Shown here: piece by piece, positions 1 through 7,084 of the stretch
Numbering within the stretch: position 1 is the first letter of the stretch
Layout: each line of letters opens with the position of its first letter
Assembly: GCA_020853155.1 (NCBI GenBank)
Contig: JADYZL010000359.1
Location: 1 to 15,110, forward strand
Direction of reading: 5' to 3'
Length of the DNA stretch: 15,110 nt
Source of the DNA: Bryobacterales bacterium
Lineage (GTDB): Bacteria > Acidobacteriota > Terriglobia > Bryobacterales > Bryobacteraceae
The notes under the pieces: generated by a model
What the model was told of the DNA's origin: nothing
Databases searched by the model: none
The model's input: the letters and a program-made list of their open reading frames with translations, nothing else
Translations under genes and position numbers: made by a program

Positions 1-32
1 CGCTCTGACCATTCTTAAGGAGATCTGAATAC

Positions 33-572
33 ATGATTGGAGTAGGAAGTTCCTTTCCCGGATATTCCCTGGAGGCCTGTGTAAGCCTCGAACGAGGGAA
101 AGAGTTCAAGACCATCAGCAACACCGATTTTGCCGGTAAGTGGCAGGTGATCTTTTTCTGGCCGATGGATTTTACGTTCGTTTGCCCCACGGAAATCGCA
201 GCCTTCGGCAAGCTTAATGGCGAGTTCGCCGACCGGGACGCGCAACTGCTGGGCGCAAGCACGGACAGCCACTACGTACACCATGCGTGGAGAACGCACC
301 ACGATGAACTGAAGAATCTGCCGATCCCGATGCTGGCCGATACCAAGCGGGAGCTCACGACGGCGCTTGGGATTCTCGACCCCAACGCGGGCGTGGCCCA
401 GCGGGCCACCTACATCGTCGATCCCGAAGGCATTGTGCGCTTCGTGATGGTGACGGATCTCTCTGTGGGCCGCAATCCGGAGGAAGTGCTGCGCGTCCTC
501 GATGCCCTGCAAACGGACGAGCTTTGCCCCTGTAACTGGCAGAAGGGAGAGGAGACCATCCACGTTGGCTAG
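33..572 (+). CDS. ahpC: AhpC-type peroxiredoxin (2-Cys, mycobacterial-like)
   Basis: Cytoplasmic thiol peroxidase that reduces hydrogen peroxide, organic peroxides and probably peroxynitrite. The 179-residue protein has the peroxiredoxin active-site signature PMDFTFVCPTE with peroxidatic Cys51, Thr48 and Pro44, and the conserved Arg124. Near the C-terminus, ELCPCNW gives Cys165 and Cys167. This spacing reproduces the three-cysteine arrangement of Mycobacterium tuberculosis AhpC (Cys61/174/176), which is recycled by AhpD rather than AhpF. The next gene is ahpD, which agrees. The ATG is preceded by AAGGAG at 17-22 with a 10-base spacer, so the start is secure. The promoter lies outside the window. 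The family assignment is very sure; recycling by AhpD is inferred from the cysteine pattern and the neighbour. Confidence 0.96.
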   Translation: MIGVGSSFPGYSLEACVSLERGKEFKTISNTDFAGKWQVIFFWPMDFTFVCPTEIAAFGKLNGEFADRDAQLLGASTDSHYVHHAWRTHHDELKNLPIPMLADTKRELTTALGILDPNAGVAQRATYIVDPEGIVRFVMVTDLSVGRNPEEVLRVLDALQTDELCPCNWQKGEETIHVG

Positions 573-602
573 CCTTCGTGGGTGCCTCTAAGCGAGGTCA
601 CC

Positions 603-1139
603 ATGCCGGTTGAAACCCTAGTGGAGATGGTCCCGGAGTATGCCAAGGACCTTCGCCTCAATCTCACGAGCCTATTCCGCCAGACCGAGCTGAATGAAAC
701 CCAGATGTGGGGGACGGTGGCAGCGTGTGCGATGGCATGCCGGAACGGCCTGCTGATCGAAGAACTGCTGCCGGAAGCCGCGAAGCACCTGAGTGCGGCA
801 TCGCTCGAAGCCGCCAAAGCCGCCGCCGCAATGATGGGGATGAACAACATCTACTACCGTTTCGGCCATCTGAGTTCCAACGCGAAGTACAAGGAATTGC
901 CCTCGCGGCTGCGGATGAACGTCATCCGCACGCATGGGGCGGATCCGGTGGATTTCGAGCTGTGGTGCCTGGCGGTCTCGGCGATCAACGGCTGCGGCGT
1001 GTGCGTGGACAGCCATGAGCGCGTGGTGCGCGAGAAGGGCCTGACGGAAGAAGCCGTGCTGACCGCGGTGCGGATTGCGTCTACCCTGCACGGGCTGGCC
1101 ACGGTCCTCGAAGCGGAGTCCTACGTAGAGTCCCAATAG
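603..1139 (+). CDS. ahpD: AhpD alkylhydroperoxidase (AhpC reductase partner)
   Basis: Thiol-disulfide oxidoreductase of the AhpD/CMD fold. In mycobacteria it passes electrons from dihydrolipoamide (via SucB and Lpd) to AhpC. The 178-residue protein carries the AINGCGVCVDSHE motif: Cys131 and Cys134 form the CxxC, with His138 four residues on and Glu119 twelve residues before the first Cys, the same proton-relay spacing as in M. tuberculosis AhpD (Glu118, Cys130, Cys133, His137). I chose ATG 603 because GAGG at 594-597 sits five bases upstream and the protein then begins MPVETL, aligning with MSIEKL of the mycobacterial protein. An in-frame GTG at 582 would add seven residues but has no ribosome site. 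The gene lies 30 bases after ahpC and is closed by the terminator at 1171-1211, so the two form an operon. Confidence 0.95.
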   Translation: MPVETLVEMVPEYAKDLRLNLTSLFRQTELNETQMWGTVAACAMACRNGLLIEELLPEAAKHLSAASLEAAKAAAAMMGMNNIYYRFGHLSSNAKYKELPSRLRMNVIRTHGADPVDFELWCLAVSAINGCGVCVDSHERVVREKGLTEEAVLTAVRIASTLHGLATVLEAESYVESQ

Positions 1140-1170
1140 TACGCACGCAGATTTTAGGCGAAACTGAAGC

Positions 1171-1211
1171 GAAAGGCGAAGTGGGCGCCCGTCCACTTCG
1201 CCTTTCTTTTT
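1171..1211 (+). terminator. Intrinsic terminator of the ahpCD operon
   Basis: A perfect 14-base-pair stem (GAAAGGCGAAGTGG at 1171-1184 with its complement at 1193-1206) closes an 8-base loop. A run of T follows directly at 1207-1211. It begins 31 bases after the ahpD stop codon. The T-run is only on the plus-strand exit side, so it terminates ahpCD and insulates the kinase gene downstream. Confidence 0.92.
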
Positions 1212-1332
1212 CTATATCGGGTTAGCCATTCTAGGGAACAATAAAGATGGTGGCTGTTGGGGTGGTATATCCCCGTCCAGGAATAGGATTGAGCCGCAGG
1301 CATTCCAGTATTCGCCGAGGAGCGGAACACGA

Positions 1333-4233
1333 GTGGCGTCGTCACTGCCCAAAGTGAGCTTCGATCCGAGGGGTTCCGGAGGATCGGACACGATCTCCCT
1401 GACCCGCAGGCGGAATCGCGCCTTGGCGGACGCGACTTGTCTTGTCGATTCTCGCGGGGTGATCTGCCATGTCAGTTCGGGCGCGGAAGGTTTGCTGGGG
1501 AGTGAGAAGGGTCTCATCCACGGCCGCTCTCTGATCGATTTTGTCGTGCTTCCGCAGCGGCATGACCTGCACCAATACCTCACCACCGCGCCGGAGCGGG
1601 TGGGGCCTCAGACCGACTACATCGCGGAAATGGTTGCCCCGAACGGCTCCCCGGTGCCGGTGCTTCTTTCCTTCGAGGGTAGCGTCGCGGATGCGCGGCC
1701 GGCGCTCCATGCGTTCCGGATTCGGGAAATTCAGGAAGAGCCCGATGAGCGAAAGCCGCTCGACGACCGGCTGCACCGCATGCTCGGCAGCTTGAAGGAT
1801 GTGGTTTTCGAACTGGACGAGACAGGGCATTTTCACTATCTGAACGACGCCTGGGAAGACCTCGCGGGATTCTCGGTCGCTGACAGCATGCGCAAGTCTC
1901 TGGTCGAGTTTATTGACCAGGACGACATTCCCGCTTTCGTGGAAGATTTCGAGAAGATCGTTGTGGGCGAGAAGCGCTCGATGCGGCAGGATCTGCGAAT
2001 CCTGCGGCGCAACGGCGGGGTGAACTGGTGCGAATTTTACGCCCGGCGGGACGCCGCGGCGTCGCCGGGAGAAGTCCCGGTGATTTACGGTAGCCTCACG
2101 GACGTTACTGCCCGCAAGATTCTCAAGGACGACCGGGAGCACTACATCAGCAGTTTGCAGGAAGCGCGGGAACAGGCGGAGAAGCAGGCGAACTCGCTCA
2201 CCCATCTGGCCCAGCAACTGATGGTGGCGCGGGACGAAGCGGTCCACGCGATCGAGGCCAAGAGCCAGTTTCTGGCGAATATGAGCCACGAGATCCGCAC
2301 GCCGATGAATGGCATCGTGGGCATGCTGGGGCTGCTGCTTGAAAGCGAACTGGGCAAGGACCAACGTGAATACGCGGAAATCGCGCGGAATTCCGGGGTC
2401 TCTCTGATGGAAGTGCTCACCGAGATCCTCGATTATTCGAAGATCGAAAGCAGGAAGCTGGAGCTCGAGATTGAGCGCTTCAATCTCTACCAACTGCTCG
2501 ATGACATCATCGAATCGTTTGCGGAACGGGGCGAGGTGAAGAATGTCGAGATCCTCTGCCACATTGATGCGGAAGTGCCCAGCAACGTGGTGGGAGATCC
2601 CCAGCGGCTGCGACAGATTCTGAACCACCTGTTGAACAACGCGCTCAAGTTCACGCACGAGGGGCGCATCCAGCTTTTCGTAGCCGCCATCGAGGTGGAA
2701 GGGCGGAGAGGCAAGCTGCATTTCGAAGTTTCCGACACGGGCATGGGCGTGCAGGAAGACCGTCAGCCGCACATCTTCAAGCCGTTCTACCAGGTGGATG
2801 CGTCAAACAGCCGAAAGTTCGGCGGGACGGGGCTGGGATTGGCGATCTGCCAGGAGTTGGCGGCCCTGATGGGGGGCGATATCGGGGTGGATTCCACGCC
2901 GGGGGAAGGCGCTACGTTCTGGTTCACCGCCGAATTCGGATTGCCGCCGGATCCGCAGCCGCGGGAGGACGTAAGCAAGCTGATCGACCGGCCGATTTTC
3001 GTGTACTGCACGAACGCGCACCTGCGCGAGGCGCTCAGCCGGCAATTGGGGTCCTGGGGAATGGCGGTGCAGACGCCGCACGACGCCAGCGAGGCGGTGA
3101 GGGCGCTCCTGCGAAAGCCCGCCAACGGCCCGGCCGTGCGCGTCCTGATCGCGGAGGCGGAGGCGCTTGCCGGGGGGCCCGAAGGCACGGTGGCCAGCCT
3201 CAACCGCCTGACCTCCAACGTGGAAGTCCGCTTGATTCTGGTGACTCCGTACCGGCGCAGCGCCTATCGTGCTTCGCTCAAGGATCTGATGGTATCCGCC
3301 CTGCTCAGCAAACCGCTACGGTCTTCCAAGGTGCAGGACGTGGTGCTCAAGGCAATCCGCGAGTACACGCCGAATCTTCCGCTGGACGAAAGTCTGGAAG
3401 CGTTTCAGGCGGATCGAGTGGCTCCGGAATCCGACAGCGGAGCGAAGGGACGGATCCTGATTTCGCAAACCGATTGGGTGCATCAGCGGCTCACAATCTA
3501 TCTGATGTCGAGCCTAGGCTATCGTGGAGAGATCGCGAGTACGGAGGATTATTGCGAGAGCCTGATGCTCTCCCGCCGCTATTCCGTGCTGCTGCTTGAT
3601 GTGGAGAATCCGCGCTTCGACGCGATCGCGTTCCTGCGGCGGTTACGCAAGCAGGAATCCGGAAAGCTGCACCGCACGGCAGTGGTAGCGCTCGTGAAGA
3701 TCCTGTCGGACAAGGTGGAGCAGACCATGCGGGATGCGGGCGTGGACGAGTTTCTCATGCTCCCGCTGCAGGCGCGCAGCTTGAAGGATGTGTTGGAGCG
3801 ATACTGTGTGGATCTTCCGCTGACGCCGCAAGATGCCGTGGACGTGGAGGCGACGCCCGTGGAGGAACCCGCGCTCGATCCCAAGGTGATCGCGACCTTC
3901 GAGCAACTCACCGAGGGCTCCGACGTAGACATTTACAGCCACATGATTTGGCCCGCGCTCGACGATATCCGGAATCGCTTGCGGACGATCGCGGAATGCG
4001 TCGAGAAGAAAGATCTTCCCGCGGTCTATCACGAAGCGCATACGATCAAGGGTTCGAGCGGCTACATTGGGGCCACCAAGTTGCAGCAGTATGCCGCCGG
4101 CCTGGAGAAGGGCGCGAAGGAAGGCAGCATCGAGCAGCCCGAAATGCGCGAGTATCTCTCAAAGCTCGAGGACGACCTTGCGCGCGTGGTGAGCGCACTC
4201 GAGAAAGAGGGCAAGGCCCCGCCGAAAGGCTGA
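1333..4233 (+). CDS. Hybrid sensor histidine kinase, PAS-PAS-HisKA-HATPase-REC-REC-HPt
   Basis: Cytoplasmic sensor kinase of 966 residues with no membrane segment or signal peptide. Order: PAS-like domain about 30-132; second PAS about 148-262 ending in the usual TDVTARK; coiled coil about 263-312; HisKA with SHEIRTPMNG and phosphoacceptor His319; HATPase_c about 418-535 with N-box Asn436, G1 box DTGMG at 468-472 and G2 box GGTGLGL at 497-503. Two receiver-like domains follow (about 553-677 and 706-826), then an HPt domain (about 850-958) with HEAHTIKGSSG and phosphoacceptor His903. Both receivers are degenerate. The first has Glu608 where the phosphoacceptor Asp belongs and no acidic pair, but keeps Thr638 and Lys660. 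The second keeps Asp756 but lacks the acidic pair, the Thr and the Lys (Leu810). The GTG start has GAGGAG at 1317-1322, ten bases upstream. It is transcribed alone after a terminator. Its ligand and output partner are unknown; no response regulator lies in the window. Confidence 0.95.
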   Translation: MASSLPKVSFDPRGSGGSDTISLTRRRNRALADATCLVDSRGVICHVSSGAEGLLGSEKGLIHGRSLIDFVVLPQRHDLHQYLTTAPERVGPQTDYIAEMVAPNGSPVPVLLSFEGSVADARPALHAFRIREIQEEPDERKPLDDRLHRMLGSLKDVVFELDETGHFHYLNDAWEDLAGFSVADSMRKSLVEFIDQDDIPAFVEDFEKIVVGEKRSMRQDLRILRRNGGVNWCEFYARRDAAASPGEVPVIYGSLTDVTARKILKDDREHYISSLQEAREQAEKQANSLTHLAQQLMVARDEAVHAIEAKSQFLANMSHEIRTPMNGIVGMLGLLLESELGKDQREYAEIARNSGVSLMEVLTEILDYSKIESRKLELEIERFNLYQLLDDIIESFAERGEVKNVEILCHIDAEVPSNVVGDPQRLRQILNHLLNNALKFTHEGRIQLFVAAIEVEGRRGKLHFEVSDTGMGVQEDRQPHIFKPFYQVDASNSRKFGGTGLGLAICQELAALMGGDIGVDSTPGEGATFWFTAEFGLPPDPQPREDVSKLIDRPIFVYCTNAHLREALSRQLGSWGMAVQTPHDASEAVRALLRKPANGPAVRVLIAEAEALAGGPEGTVASLNRLTSNVEVRLILVTPYRRSAYRASLKDLMVSALLSKPLRSSKVQDVVLKAIREYTPNLPLDESLEAFQADRVAPESDSGAKGRILISQTDWVHQRLTIYLMSSLGYRGEIASTEDYCESLMLSRRYSVLLLDVENPRFDAIAFLRRLRKQESGKLHRTAVVALVKILSDKVEQTMRDAGVDEFLMLPLQARSLKDVLERYCVDLPLTPQDAVDVEATPVEEPALDPKVIATFEQLTEGSDVDIYSHMIWPALDDIRNRLRTIAECVEKKDLPAVYHEAHTIKGSSGYIGATKLQQYAAGLEKGAKEGSIEQPEMREYLSKLEDDLARVVSALEKEGKAPPKG

Positions 4234-4294
4234 CGGAGCGCTAGCCCGGTTCCGCCGCGCGTACTACCCCGCTTCAACCTGGCGGGCCGGACGC

Positions 4295-4591
4295 TCAACC
4301 GCCGGCGATCGCGCCCACGACGAAGAAGGGCTCCCTCCCTTGGGCGACGGCCTCGGGAAGCGGCTGCTCCGGTGGCAGATGCGAAAGATCCTCCTCGCAG
4401 GCGAAGTAGCGCAGCCAAGGGCGGCGCTTGCGGCTGGCATGTTCGCGGATGGCGCCCCGCAGCACCGGATAGTCCGCTTCCAATACGTCGATCACGCGCT
4501 CGGCTGTGACGGGCGCGGATACATCCAGCAGAAGCTCTCCATCGACCTTGGCCAGTGTACGCAGGTGCATGGGAATCACGACGCGGATCAT
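4295..4591 (-). CDS. MoaD/ThiS-family ubiquitin-like sulfur-carrier protein
   Basis: Small 98-residue protein of the MoaD/ThiS beta-grasp fold. It begins MIRVVIPMHLRTLAKVDGE, like MoaD-type proteins, and ends exactly in AIAGG. The C-terminal Gly-Gly is the hallmark of family members that are adenylated by a ThiF/MoeB/E1-like enzyme and then thiocarboxylated. The start ATG (4591-4589) overlaps the stop of the upstream Asp-box gene as ATGA, so the two are translationally coupled. No molybdopterin, thiamine, cysteine or methionine synthesis gene is nearby, so a housekeeping MoaD or ThiS role is not supported by context. A longer open frame reaching 4801 is rejected because it would overlap the coupled gene by over 200 bases. 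The fold call is confident; the substrate and role are unknown. Confidence 0.85.
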   Translation of the reverse strand: MIRVVIPMHLRTLAKVDGELLLDVSAPVTAERVIDVLEADYPVLRGAIREHASRKRRPWLRYFACEEDLSHLPPEQPLPEAVAQGREPFFVVGAIAGG

Positions 4592-5721
4592 GGCAGCGTC
4601 TGCACTTCCACGGAGAGCACCGCAGGCAAGTCTCTTGCGATGGCCAGCCAGGTATCGCCGGCGTCCGCCGAGGCGTAGACCTGTCCGCCGGTGGTGCCGA
4701 AGTAGATGCCGCAGCGGTCGAGCGAATCGACGGCCATGGCCTCCCGCAGGACGTTCACGTAACAGTGCTCCTGGGGAAGCCCGGCAGTGAGAGCTTCCCA
4801 CTCGCCGCCGCCGGTGCGGCTGCGGTAAACGCGCAGTTTACCGTCGGGCGGGTAGTGTTCCGAATCGCTCTTGATGGGGACGACGTAGATCGTCTCCGGC
4901 TCGTGAGCGTGAACGTCAATGACAAAGCCGAAATCCGTGGGCAGGTTTCCGCTCACCTCTCTCCACTGGCTGCCGCCGTCATCGGAGCGCATGACATCCC
5001 AGTGTTTCTGCATGAAGAGCGTTTGCGGCCGGGCGTGGTGCATGGCGATTCGATGGACGCAGTGGCCCACTTCGGCATCGGGGTCCGGGATGTATTGGGA
5101 GAGCAAGCCCTTGTTGATGGCCTGCCAGCTTGCTCCACCGTCTTCCGTGCGGAAGGCCCCGGCGGCGGAGATCGCGATGAACATGCGGCCTGGGTTGGAA
5201 CGGTCAAGCAGGATCGTGTGCAGACCCATTCCGCCCGCGCCGGGCTGCCATTGCGAGCCGGTCCCGTGCTCGCGCAGACCGCTCAATTCCGCCCAGGTCT
5301 TGCCGCCGTCCACGGACTTGAACATAGCCGCATCCTCAACACCGGCATAGACCGTGTCCACTTCGGTGAGAGAAGGCTCCAGGTGCCAGACCCGTTTGAA
5401 CTCCCACGGATGGGCAGTGCCGTCGTACCACTGGTGCGTGCCGGGGACTCCGTCGTAGGCGAATTCATTGCCCACGGCTTCCCAGGTCTTGCCGCCATCG
5501 TCCGAGCGCTGGATCACCTGCCCGAACCACCCTGAAGTTTGAGAAGCGTAGATCCGGTCCGGATTCACGGGAGACCCCTTGACGTGATACATCTCCCAGC
5601 CGCCGAAGAACGGTCCGGCGACATTCCAATCTCGGCGCTTGCCGTCCGATTCGAGGATAAACGCCCCTTTGCGGGTGCCCACAAGCACGCGTACTCGATT
5701 GCCATTGCCTTTCGTAGACAT
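4588..5721 (-). CDS. Asp-box (BNR) beta-propeller protein, sialidase/sortilin-like fold
   Basis: 377-residue protein with six Asp-box repeats of the S-x-D-x-G-x-x-W type, at residues 73-80, 136-143, 192-199, 246-253, 301-308 and 351-358 (for example SDDGGKTW and SVDGGKTW). These suggest a six-bladed propeller, as in sialidases, the Vps10/sortilin domain and Ycf48. The fifth repeat (SRTGGGEW) has lost its Asp. I see no sialidase arginine triad or FRIP motif, so glycosidase activity is not supported despite common database naming. There is no signal peptide, so the protein is probably cytoplasmic, which is unusual for Asp-box proteins. The ATG has a G-rich ribosome site, GGGGGGGAG, about five bases upstream. 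It overlaps the MoaD-like gene by four bases (ATGA), implying the two products act together. Function unknown. Confidence 0.88.
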   Translation of the reverse strand: MSTKGNGNRVRVLVGTRKGAFILESDGKRRDWNVAGPFFGGWEMYHVKGSPVNPDRIYASQTSGWFGQVIQRSDDGGKTWEAVGNEFAYDGVPGTHQWYDGTAHPWEFKRVWHLEPSLTEVDTVYAGVEDAAMFKSVDGGKTWAELSGLREHGTGSQWQPGAGGMGLHTILLDRSNPGRMFIAISAAGAFRTEDGGASWQAINKGLLSQYIPDPDAEVGHCVHRIAMHHARPQTLFMQKHWDVMRSDDGGSQWREVSGNLPTDFGFVIDVHAHEPETIYVVPIKSDSEHYPPDGKLRVYRSRTGGGEWEALTAGLPQEHCYVNVLREAMAVDSLDRCGIYFGTTGGQVYASADAGDTWLAIARDLPAVLSVEVQTLP

Positions 5722-5784
5722 GGATCTCCCCCCCTGAACGATGGCCGAATGCCAAGATCCCAGATCGACAAACGGATGGGAGAT

Positions 5785-5813
5785 ATTTTACGGAAAAACG
5801 CGGGAGAGGAGAA
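5785..5813 (-). promoter_or_regulatory. Possible sigma70-type promoter for the Asp-box/MoaD-like operon
   Basis: Read on the minus strand, TAAAAT (5790-5785) resembles a -10 box at five of six positions. A weak TTCTCC -35 match (5813-5808) lies 17 bases upstream. It would give a leader of roughly 55 bases before the ATG at 5721. The -35 is poor, so this is only a candidate. Confidence 0.22.
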
Positions 5814-5880
5814 GGGCGGAGCGTCGCGAGGCAAAGCGGCAGGAGCGGCTCGATTGGACCGATGAACCAGAAATAATTGT

Positions 5881-6399
5881 GAACTTTTCATCTACACGCC
5901 GCCCGTCTACAAGGATGGCAAGGGTCTGCTGGGGAGGGTGTTCGGCGGCTGGAGCATTTCGGGAATCGCTACCTTGCAATCCGGAACCCCGGTGCCGGTG
6001 ACCACGAACCAGAACACGGCGCTCGATGGCACCACCTGCGAGAGCGAGTATCACCCGGATATCGTAGGCGATTTCATTCGGAGCCACGCGTCCAAGGACG
6101 ATATGCTCGCGGAATTCTTCAACACGTCGGCGTTTGTTCTACCGGCATTGGGGCGTTACGGCACCGCGGCGAGGAACATGTTCTCCGGACCGGGTTTGGT
6201 GACGGTGGACACGGCTTTGCTGAAGGACATCAATCTGACGGAGACCATGCGCTTCCAACTGCGTGGGGAGTTCACCAATCTGTTTAATCATGCGAACTTC
6301 AGCAATCCGGTCGGGGAACTCGCGAATCCTCGTTATGGGCAGATTACGGGCGCCGCCGGTGGAAGGGTGGTTCAGCTTGGGTTGAAGCTGCTCTGGTAG
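5881..6399 (+). pseudogene. 5'-truncated Oar-like TonB-dependent receptor (C-terminal remnant)
   Basis: The frame reads as the last 170 or so residues of the large acidobacterial TonB-dependent receptors that start with a carboxypeptidase-regulatory-like domain and are normally above 1000 residues. Visible family marks are GRVFGGWSISGIATLQSGTP, the NTSAFVLPALGRYGTAARN segment, the NLTETMRFQLRGEFTNLFNH segment and the barrel-closing end LGLKLLW. Recognisable homology begins near 5881, with an in-frame TGA just upstream at 5863-5865. No signal peptide, plug or TonB box is present upstream in any frame. A GTG at 5938 could be called as a start, giving 153 residues, but a fragment without its barrel could not be a receptor. 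It is therefore most likely a relic of a deletion or rearrangement; an assembly join is the other explanation. Confidence 0.82.
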
Positions 6400-6425
6400 C
6401 AGGCTTGGGAACGTAGCGGCGCGAA

Positions 6426-6559
6426 GAGGGGCGCTGTGCTTTTGCGGATGGCGGCATGGAACATTGCCGCCATCCGGGGAAGCCTGGCGCCCCTCGCTAT
6501 TCCAGGCGGGCCGCGCGGCTGAAACGAACCTGCGTCCCGATCGCTCCCATTACGGGAGC
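6426..6559 (+). promoter_or_regulatory. Cluster of nested inverted repeats ahead of the YflT-like gene
   Basis: Four potential stems lie in 134 bases. An inner perfect 12-base-pair stem (6445-6456 with 6465-6476, loop TGGAACAT) is nested in an outer 9-base-pair stem (GAGGGGCGC 6426-6434 with 6487-6495). A third stem, GCCTGG 6482-6487 with CCAGGC 6502-6507, competes with the outer one because it encloses its right arm. A fourth, GCTCCC 6543-6548 with GGGAGC 6554-6559, stands just before the ribosome site of the next gene. No T-run follows the inner stem on either strand, so a standard intrinsic terminator is not supported. It could be a factor-dependent end for the receptor remnant or a structured leader for the 6578 gene. 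Confidence 0.4.
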
Positions 6560-6577
6560 AATAGAAGGAGAGGATCG

Positions 6578-7024
6578 ATGGGACAAACGTTGGTGGCGCT
6601 TTACGACAATGCGGAGACCGCGCACGAAGCCGCGCTCGCGCTGCATGCGGCCCGGTTCACGGATGGGGAAGTCCGGGTGGTGAACCCGGCGGATTTCGAG
6701 GTATCGAAGCCGCTTTCGACGGACATTCTCGGCATCAGTGGGATGGTGAAGCCGGAGATCGGAGCGTACGAGGAGGCGGTGCGGCGCGGCAGCTCGCTGG
6801 TTGCCGTGACGTCGGAGAATCCGGAAGTGGCGCGCGCCGAAGAGGTACTGCTGCGCTTCCACCCGGTCCACCTCGATCAGAAAGTGGCGCAGTGGCAGAC
6901 GAAGGGCTGGAAGAATCCGTATGACGAGCTGCCCACGGACCAATCGATGGAAGTCTTCGACCATGAGCGCGCGCAGACGGGCCGGGACGGCTCTCCCGCG
7001 ACGGTGAGAGTCTTTGTCTGGTAG
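6578..7024 (+). CDS. Small YflT/general-stress-17M-like protein
   Basis: 148-residue soluble protein with no signal peptide or membrane segment. It opens with a beta-alpha-beta unit (TLVALYDNAETAHEAALALHA, then EVRVVNP) and returns to a similar pattern at residues 73-95 (LVAVTSENPEVARAEEVL). This looks like the small duplicated fold of YflT-like general stress proteins (Bacillus GsiB-era 17M type). The C-terminal 40 residues are polar and probably flexible, ending in VRVFVW. The biochemical function of this family is not known to me. ATG 6578 is chosen over a longer open frame because AAGGAG at 6565-6570 sits seven bases upstream. The dihydroorotase-like gene follows after 60 bases on the same strand and may be co-transcribed. 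That the gene is real is fairly sure; the family assignment is tentative. Confidence 0.72.
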   Translation: MGQTLVALYDNAETAHEAALALHAARFTDGEVRVVNPADFEVSKPLSTDILGISGMVKPEIGAYEEAVRRGSSLVAVTSENPEVARAEEVLLRFHPVHLDQKVAQWQTKGWKNPYDELPTDQSMEVFDHERAQTGRDGSPATVRVFVW

Positions 7025-7084
7025 CCGGTGAGGCCTCGTGCAAGAGTTACGTAAGGCCGCCGCTCTCGATAGAGTAAAGAGTGC

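Noticed and set aside
1342..2772. 476-residue open frame on the minus strand
   Set aside because: It is antisense to the PAS, HisKA and HATPase parts of the kinase and shows no family motif.
4234..4294. Terminator between the kinase and the MoaD-like gene
   Set aside because: Only a 5-pair stem (4268-4272 with 4282-4286) and no T-run on either strand; not supportable.
4592..4801. N-terminal extension of the MoaD-like frame
   Set aside because: The extra 70 residues are Arg-rich, overlap the Asp-box coding region and are absent from the compact MoaD/ThiS fold; the ATGA overlap start is far better.
4555..5535. 326-residue open frame on the plus strand
   Set aside because: It is antisense to the Asp-box gene, whose six repeats prove the minus-strand frame.
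4588..5721. Calling the Asp-box gene a sialidase
   Set aside because: Asp-boxes are structural. The catalytic arginine triad, FRIP motif and signal peptide of bacterial sialidases are not seen.
7047..7054. TTACGTAA palindrome before the dihydroorotase gene
   Set aside because: A perfect but 8-base palindrome, with no second copy and no nearby promoter elements, is expected by chance in a window this size.
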